Shown here one piece after another: positions 58,885 through 64,000 of a DNA stretch of 64,000 nucleotides. Position numbers and translations under genes: made by a program. Each line of letters opens with the position of its first letter. The first letter of the stretch is position 1. The stretch spans positions 6,007,686-6,071,685 of the forward strand of contig OX411552.1 of the NCBI GenBank assembly GCA_948146395.1. Direction: 5' to 3'. The stretch is from Fragum whitleyi. Its lineage: Eukaryota; Mollusca; Bivalvia; Cardiida; Cardiidae. A model generated the notes under the pieces. That model was given only the letters and a program-made list of their open reading frames with translations. It ran no database searches and was not told where the DNA came from.

Positions 58885-59080
58885 ACAAGAGCTGTCACTG
58901 TAAGATGACAATGCCCCCGACACCGCTTTGATTTAGAAGTTATGGCCAATGTTAAAGTTTTTGGACGGAATGACGGACGGACGGACAGACAGACGGACGG
59001 ACGGACAGACGGACGGACAGACGGACGGACGGACGGACAAGTCAAATTTATGATGCCTCCCTATCGGGGGCATAAAAACA
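58885..59080 (+). repeat. mollusc-type dispersed repeat with (GGAC/AGAC)n
   Basis: Starts 'aacaagagctgtcactgtaa', contains ~65 bp of (ACGG/ACAG)n at 58973-59038 and ends 'gatgcctccctatcgggggc'. 'atgcccccga' near the start pairs with 'tcgggggcat' at the end, so the repeat has inverted ends. Confidence 0.75.
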
Positions 59081-59728
59081 ATTGCGATGGATTTCTTGTC
59101 GATCGAACATCTCCATTTTATTTTCACGATTTCGTTGTTGTGAAGTTAAAGCAAACATCAATTCAATGTCATCCTGGTTATTTATCACATAGATTACCAC
59201 TAGATTCAAAGTTTCTGTCTCTAAAAATACTCCTCAGTCGGGTAAAGTACAATTTTTAATCTATCAATCCATCCGGATAAAGTAAACTTGTGTAAACAAT
59301 ACTCGTCATAATTTTAAACTACGTCATGAACTACGTCAACGATAAAGTATAATTCGCCCAAGATATTTTGAGAGTCATGCAAAGTATAATACCCCTACAC
59401 TTATTTGAGAGCCTTTAAATATTTTCGTAATTTTATAGACAAAATTGAGGGGGCGTGGGGTTATCAGGTTGCCTTGCCAATATTCTTTACCTTATGTGAC
59501 ATCAATAAAGATTTGTACATGGGCGGAATGGAACAGCCACTCGGAACTTTTTTCGACCATTAGCGCCCATTTAACCACGACGCAACTGCATGCTTTGTAT
59601 AGACATAAAATCACGTGCCATGATAGAATGCATATTGAGCCAATTTTGACCCTTTTCATCCGTTTTCAACCATTGTCCAGCACCAAACATTCGAGCGTAG
59701 GCATCTGTTGGCGGTGCTCTTGATATTT
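59081..59728. other. no recognisable feature
   Basis: No gene supported. Confidence 0.35.
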
Positions 59729-60068
59729 AGATAGCGTTGTCAAATCAGCCCTAGGGTTAGGATGGACACGATCGCAAAACGTTATCGGAATGGTACCTCG
59801 CTTCGCTCATATTCTTGCGAGCAAATAAGGTACAATCTCTGCGTTGAGGAGGTAAAAGGTGTTTTTGTAACCCGCTTCGCACGCAGGTACCTCACATTCA
59901 GATAGGGTTGTCAAATCAACGCTGCGGTTAAGATGAAAACGATAGTGAAACGTTATTGGAATGGTACCCCGCTTCGCACATGCACTTGCGTGCAAACGAG
60001 GTACAATTTCTGCGTTCAGGATGTCAAAAAGTATTTTTGCTACCCCTTTGCACGCGGGTACCTCACAG
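59729..60068. repeat. 171-bp tandem duplication carrying family P-like cores
   Basis: Units start at 59729 and 59900 ('agatag(c/g)gttgtcaaatca'). Each contains a core such as 'taccccgcttcgcacatgca' / 'cttgcgtgcaaacgaggtac' and ends 'cacgc(a/g)ggtacctcac'. The second unit keeps the palindrome better. Confidence 0.8.
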
Positions 60069-60090
60069 ACTTATCGAGATCAATACTTTC

Positions 60091-60250
60091 AGGTAGTTGA
60101 TCCGTTGTGCCGTAACATCTCGGAACTCACGATCCTTGACATTTTTGACCGAGAGTTCATAATGCAATCATCAGGAAACCTCAGTTAACAATGTGAAAGA
60201 AAACGAGCTCCTTGCTTCCTTGCGAAAATATTTTGGGTACACTACCTTAA
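60091..60250. mobile_element. family T foldback, degraded
   Basis: 'aggtagttgatccgttgtgc' at the left, 'gggtacactaccttaa' at the right, interior 'tttttgaccgagagttcata'. Confidence 0.7.
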
Positions 60251-60311
60251 CCTCCTAGCTGGCCCCGCCTTATGACATCACTCACGACACACCCCTCAGA
60301 TATTATACGCT

Positions 60312-60700
60312 TAGTAACATCGAGTTACAGACCTTCCTTCCGATTAAAATCTTTCTAAATCGCTCTCAACGCTCCATTCATTAATTCCAAACACTAACTC
60401 AAACTATTCAAAAATGTTCTAAATCCCTGTTAATGATAAGATCAACAAAGACATCCAAAATTGAAATCGCTCAATAAATCCACGATTTCGCTGACGAAAT
60501 CATATTTTATAAGCTTGTAATGGGTTGTGCGATGACATAAAAAACTATTTATCGAACCTGTAAGCAATTTTTATTACAGGAAGGTAATATATGTCGTTAA
60601 TTTTGTTCACATTTAACAAAATTATCGATATTGGATTACTTTCCTTGAAATTTCAATCAAAACTCACTGATTTAATTTGTACGATGTCGTTAATTGTAAC
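60312..60700 (+). mobile_element. family H element, degraded
   Basis: 'ttagtaacatcgagttacag', motif array 'ctcaacgctccattca', hairpin 'tcgttaattttgttcacatt' with its inverse, right end 'tgtacgatgtcgttaattgt'. Confidence 0.7.
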
Positions 60701-61013
60701 ATCATTTATCTGTAAATTATACGTTCACGGACATGAAATAAACAGCGACTCGTTGGGGGGGGGGGTACCTAAACGACGTAGTTACAATTTATTCAAACCG
60801 TATCTACGATTTTTGAGTCGTCCATCCACACAATGACGGAATCTGTGGCAGGCCAACAGTGATCGCCTTATTGAAAATGTTTCGTTAATGTTAAAAAGAT
60901 ATTGAATTTTTTGTTTCCAGTTAATCTAACGACTTTTAGGCTCAGAGAAATGTGTAATTAGAATTAAGATTTAAACAATCCTCAGTAGATTTACAAATAT
61001 GATCGCGGGCCCT

Positions 61014-61260
61014 GGGGCCTATTTAACCATCAATCTTACGATCTTTTGTTGCGTATGTCAACTATTATAATTACTTCTACAGTAGTAACTATTGACGGAA
61101 CTCTGCCATGCATTATCTTATTATAATCGTCTTTAGAAGACGATTCCGATGAGATATTGCAAGGGAGAATCGAACAATGAATGAAAACACCAGATACGAT
61201 TTGTAATTTTGACTTATGAATAATTTTCTCTTAAGAAAACAGTTTAGTAAAACTAGTCCC
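61014..61260. mobile_element. family G MITE, copy 2
   Basis: Left 'ggggcctatttaaccatcaa', right 'cagtttagtaaaactagtcc'. The interior 'tagaagacgattccgatgag' matches 36229-36457. Absent from the corresponding place beside copy C. Confidence 0.75.
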
Positions 61261-61386
61261 AAGTTACAATGTGCAGGTAAACTTACAAAGTTTTTTTCTG
61301 AAGTTTCATGTCACAAACTTTTTTTTTAAACTTGAAATGTCTTGCCGCTTTGTTATCTCATTATCTGCTTGAAGATTGTAGGCCTG

Positions 61387-61912
61387 TCTTGCGTTCTGGA
61401 TGACAAAACGGTGCAAACAGTTTGCCAATTATATCCCGTTTCGCACGCAAGTGCACATGCAAAGCGGGGTATAATTGGAAAACTTTTTGACGTAGCGTCA
61501 AATACTCGTGTCGCTTTCAAAAAATAGCTACTTCTGTGCTCTGAAGTGCTTTATACATGTGCAGGCTAATGTTTGTCTATAGCTCCTGCCAAAGCAGGAA
61601 TATTCCGGGTTCAGCATGACAAGGGTTAAGACAATATTCGGTGCTCCTATACGTAAAGTGCAAATGTTAACACAAAAATCGCTAATAAAACTAATGAGCG
61701 ATCATTCCCGGTTATCATTATCAGTTTTTTTCTTTAGAAAGCAGATTTGAATATGATTGTTCTTGGACACATTTATCCAAACTACGCACAGAAGACTTAT
61801 TTTTATGAATGAATTGTATTGTATGAGTGTCTAAAAATGTGACATTACGTGTAACGTCAGGGGGTAACAGTAGCGTACGTTACGTCTTTACGCCATTTCG
61901 TCATCCTGAACG
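61387..61912. mobile_element. ~525-bp TIR element with family P core
   Basis: Ends 'tcttgcgttctggatgac' and the inverse of 'gtcatcctgaacgctagg'. It contains the palindrome 'ttatatcccgtttcgcacgc' / 'gcaaagcggggtataa' at 61430-61477. The homologous position beside copy C has no such sequence, so the boundaries are well supported. Confidence 0.75.
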
Positions 61913-61936
61913 CTAGGCTGGCTACCGATCCATCAT

Positions 61937-63031
61937 TTACATTCCAATCCAGTGATCAGGATAGTAGTCTTCCTTTTTATAACCTTTCATTAATCGTGAA
62001 TTAGGAAATGGGTACATCTTATTATAGATAACCACGCCCGTTTCATTAAGCCACGCCCCCATCCAGCCGAACGATCCAGAAGTCACTATGTTATGATCAC
62101 ACTGTGTCAGTAAACATAAATCTCTCCCAATGGCTCTAGCATATGGAGAGATGTAGATATTGTCTCCCTTTATGTGCTGTTTACACCAGGATTTATCATC
62201 ACTTACTACAATCAAAGAAAAGGCGGAAGGTTTCAAATAATTTTCCATATAACCGATTGACCTGTTAATAAAGTCAATACTGGCAGACACATGACCTGAA
62301 CGGGAAGAATTTTTTGCCATGTCACCGCGACGAACGTGAATACATACTTTTGGCTTGTCTTTCGGAATCTCCCTGTCAATATAATTGCGAACATCCTTAA
62401 ATATTTCTCTTTTGAAATGAAACGATGATCTGACCAAATCTGCCTGGTTCTGGAAATACCGATAACTCTGCCTGGCACCTAGTAAGGTCCAATTAAAGTT
62501 CGGATTTACTTTCAATGTTATGTTTGGGTCATATTTCATCCAACCGGGTTCTAATAGATTCCTGAAAGATTCGGTTTTGGTGATTGCTTCGATATTTGGA
62601 AGATCGAATATGTGATCAATAGTCAATCTTTTCGTTGTTCTTACAGGTTTGTAGCACGTTAATTCTGAGATCGCCAGTAAAGTAGCGAGATGAAATAAGT
62701 GATTTCCGGTCCTTCCTGTAAAACACACTTTCATCAGATGACGATTCCGGAAGTCGTCTGTGCAATAATGAGGAATTATGGGAAGCGTCGAATTACGAAG
62801 CAGCGCCACTGCCGACAGAGGGCGTTTCAAATAATTTTCTTGTGAGTAATTCTTTGTATCGTCTATTGTACTAAATTGGATGATTTCAATGAAAGGCTTC
62901 TTTAAGTTGAACTGTTTATTAAATCCTATTTTTGAAATAGCTTCATGATAAGTCATAAGAGTTATGATTCCAAAAGCAAAGACTGTAATTAGACTGATGT
63001 GACAGGCTCGTAGACTTTGGCAGTGCTTTAT
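61937..63031 (-). CDS. GT11 alpha-1,2-fucosyltransferase-like protein, copy D (main exon)
   Basis: Predicted Golgi type II alpha-1,2-fucosyltransferase, GDP-fucose dependent. The exon runs from the acceptor (CTTCTTTTCAG before 63031) to TGA/TAA-side stop at 61937, 364 codons. An ATG exists in frame 12 codons further upstream (63067), but the residues between would be the translated polypyrimidine tract (ELTSSFQ), so it is not taken as the start. Numbered from that upstream ATG: membrane anchor about 23-38, GRTGN 118-122, HVRRGD 244-249, SDDKSWC 289-295, LLTQCDHNIV 319-328, SGSFGWMGAWLN 330-341. Intact; closest to copy C. Substitutions relative to C cluster in the stem region and in a short loop after HVRRGDMAKNS. 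Confidence 0.92.
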   Translation of the reverse strand: MKHCQSLRACHISLITVFAFGIITLMTYHEAISKIGFNKQFNLKKPFIEIIQFSTIDDTKNYSQENYLKRPLSAVALLRNSTLPIIPHYCTDDFRNRHLMKVCFTGRTGNHLFHLATLLAISELTCYKPVRTTKRLTIDHIFDLPNIEAITKTESFRNLLEPGWMKYDPNITLKVNPNFNWTLLGARQSYRYFQNQADLVRSSFHFKREIFKDVRNYIDREIPKDKPKVCIHVRRGDMAKNSSRSGHVSASIDFINRSIGYMENYLKPSAFSLIVVSDDKSWCKQHIKGDNIYISPYARAIGRDLCLLTQCDHNIVTSGSFGWMGAWLNETGVVIYNKMYPFPNSRLMKGYKKEDYYPDHWIGM

Positions 63032-64000
63032 CTGAAAAGAAGAAGTAAGTTCAGTTAGTTTAAACACATTTTATTGTCATCTTTGTACAAATATACAATC
63101 TGAATTATAATCAAGCAAAGGAGTCTGGCCTCAAATTCTTCCAACTTATATTCGGTCATTCCCCTTAGGAGGTATAAACATAATTAATGTTTTCTGCATT
63201 TGTTAAATATGAGGAATGACAAAAGAAATATGGAATAAGATTGAGAAAACAACGTGTCAAGTTATGGAAGTAAATAGCCGAAGGAGAAAATTTCATACTA
63301 GTTAACAAAATGTTTGTAGAAAGGAGTCAATCGCTTATTTTGGGAATGTTTAGAAAATTTTGAAAGGTGTTTAGAATGTTTATCAGTCTGTCGGGTACAG
63401 GTCGCGATCATGGATCACACGACTACTCCTCGACGTTATCATTTAAACCTTTCGGTTTCTTTGATTAATGAACACATAGAAATATTGTTGAATTTTCTTC
63501 TAAACGTAATTGTGATGAACCATAAAGTAAAAGCCTCGAAATTAGATGATGGAAGCGGCTTAATTATTGGAACATTTTAACTCTTTCGGGTGTAAAGCGT
63601 GGACATGGAAAAAGATAGTGTTCCACATCCTCATTTGGATATCAGCAATTCCTTTTCGGGTCAGGAGATAAATTGTTGATAAAAAGGTCAGAGTTAAGGT
63701 TGCTACATTGGTTGCGTTATCTCGTATGATAGACACAGAATTTTCTTTCTCCAACAAAATAATAACGCGGTACCTCGTGATTAGGAAACGTTCGCAATAA
63801 TGAGGACTTGAATAAAAATAAGGAATCGACATGTTTTATAGATTTAGGAAGCTCATTCAATTAGGTAATAGCTGACGGAAAGAATGATTTTTTAAATGAT
63901 TCTGTTCTATAAGCGATTACGTCAATGTCATTAGCATTGCGTAGGGAAAAACTTGTTCTATTGTTTACTTGTTGTGGGAATAAGTCAGAAACATGATTTG
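63032..64000. other. probable upstream region of copy D; nothing recognised
   Basis: AT-rich. A first exon and promoter of copy D are expected here or beyond the window edge, but neither could be identified. Confidence 0.4.

Larger units (their letters stand above)
60770..61936 (-). other. 3' flank of GT11 copy D, interrupted
   Basis: Homologous to 51790-52142 apart from two insertions (61014-61260 and about 61387-61912). It keeps 'aatgacggaatctgtggcag' and 'tttcatgtcacaaacttt'. Confidence 0.65.

Noticed and set aside
62233..62478. 81-codon minus-strand frame inside GT11 copy D
   Set aside because: Alternative-frame shadow of the real coding exon.

Overview
The window looks like intergenic-rich nuclear DNA of a mollusc, most likely a bivalve. 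Reasons: AT-rich non-coding DNA dominates; there are numerous tRNA-derived SINEs whose 3' half ends in a 'GCGGCGTTAAACTCCATTCA' plus (AATC)n tail, a type I associate with mollusc SINEs; there are several copies of the 'CACCTGAG...CTCTTGT' and 'CAAGAGG...CCGAGCTAA' type repeats typical of mollusc genomes; and the only recognisable genes are GT11 alpha-1,2-fucosyltransferase-like genes, a family I recall as expanded in bivalves. Species and clade are inferred from pattern recognition, not from a search. No bacterial operons, rRNA, CRISPR or functional tRNA genes were seen.

Genes. Four GT11 copies lie on the minus strand: A (692-1774), B (37814-38890), C (52143-53252) and D (61937-63031). Each has the whole catalytic domain in one exon, with the GRTGN-type N-terminal motif, HVRRGD, an SDD...WC block, an LLTQC(D/N)HNI block and the C-terminal GSFGW(M/F)GAWLN motif, preceded by a hydrophobic type II anchor. 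In all four the reading frame passes an in-frame CAG at the same place. In B, C and D this looks like a splice acceptor, so a short upstream exon is probably missing from simple ORF calls. Copy B has an in-frame TGA just before VCIHVRRGD and is called a pseudogene or null allele. C and D are recent duplicates that share about 1 kb of 3' flank.

Repeats. Almost everything else is mobile-element debris. I use these family labels. H: a ~440-bp element with ends like CAGTTAACAACATCGTGAAA and a central hairpin; about a dozen whole or partial copies. T: a ~160-bp foldback with ends TTAAGGTAGTGGACCCGTAA; seven mostly whole copies and one half copy, all between 37 and 60 kb. P: a palindrome built around GCACGTGCACATACGTGC, all copies between 48 and 62 kb. 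C11: two 0.53-0.58-kb elements at 5.1-6.5 kb made of CpG-rich 11-bp units. G: elements with GGGGCC-type ends. There are also SINEs, two long inverted-repeat structures (25.2-29.6 kb and 39.8-45.3 kb), an inverted pair of ~1-kb TIR elements (46.5-51.1 kb), and simple repeats.

How it fits together: a slowly growing tandem array of Golgi fucosyltransferase genes sits in DNA repeatedly invaded by short non-autonomous DNA elements. Several insertions can be ordered because the empty sites or interrupted hosts are present in the same window. No autonomous transposase or reverse transcriptase was recognised.
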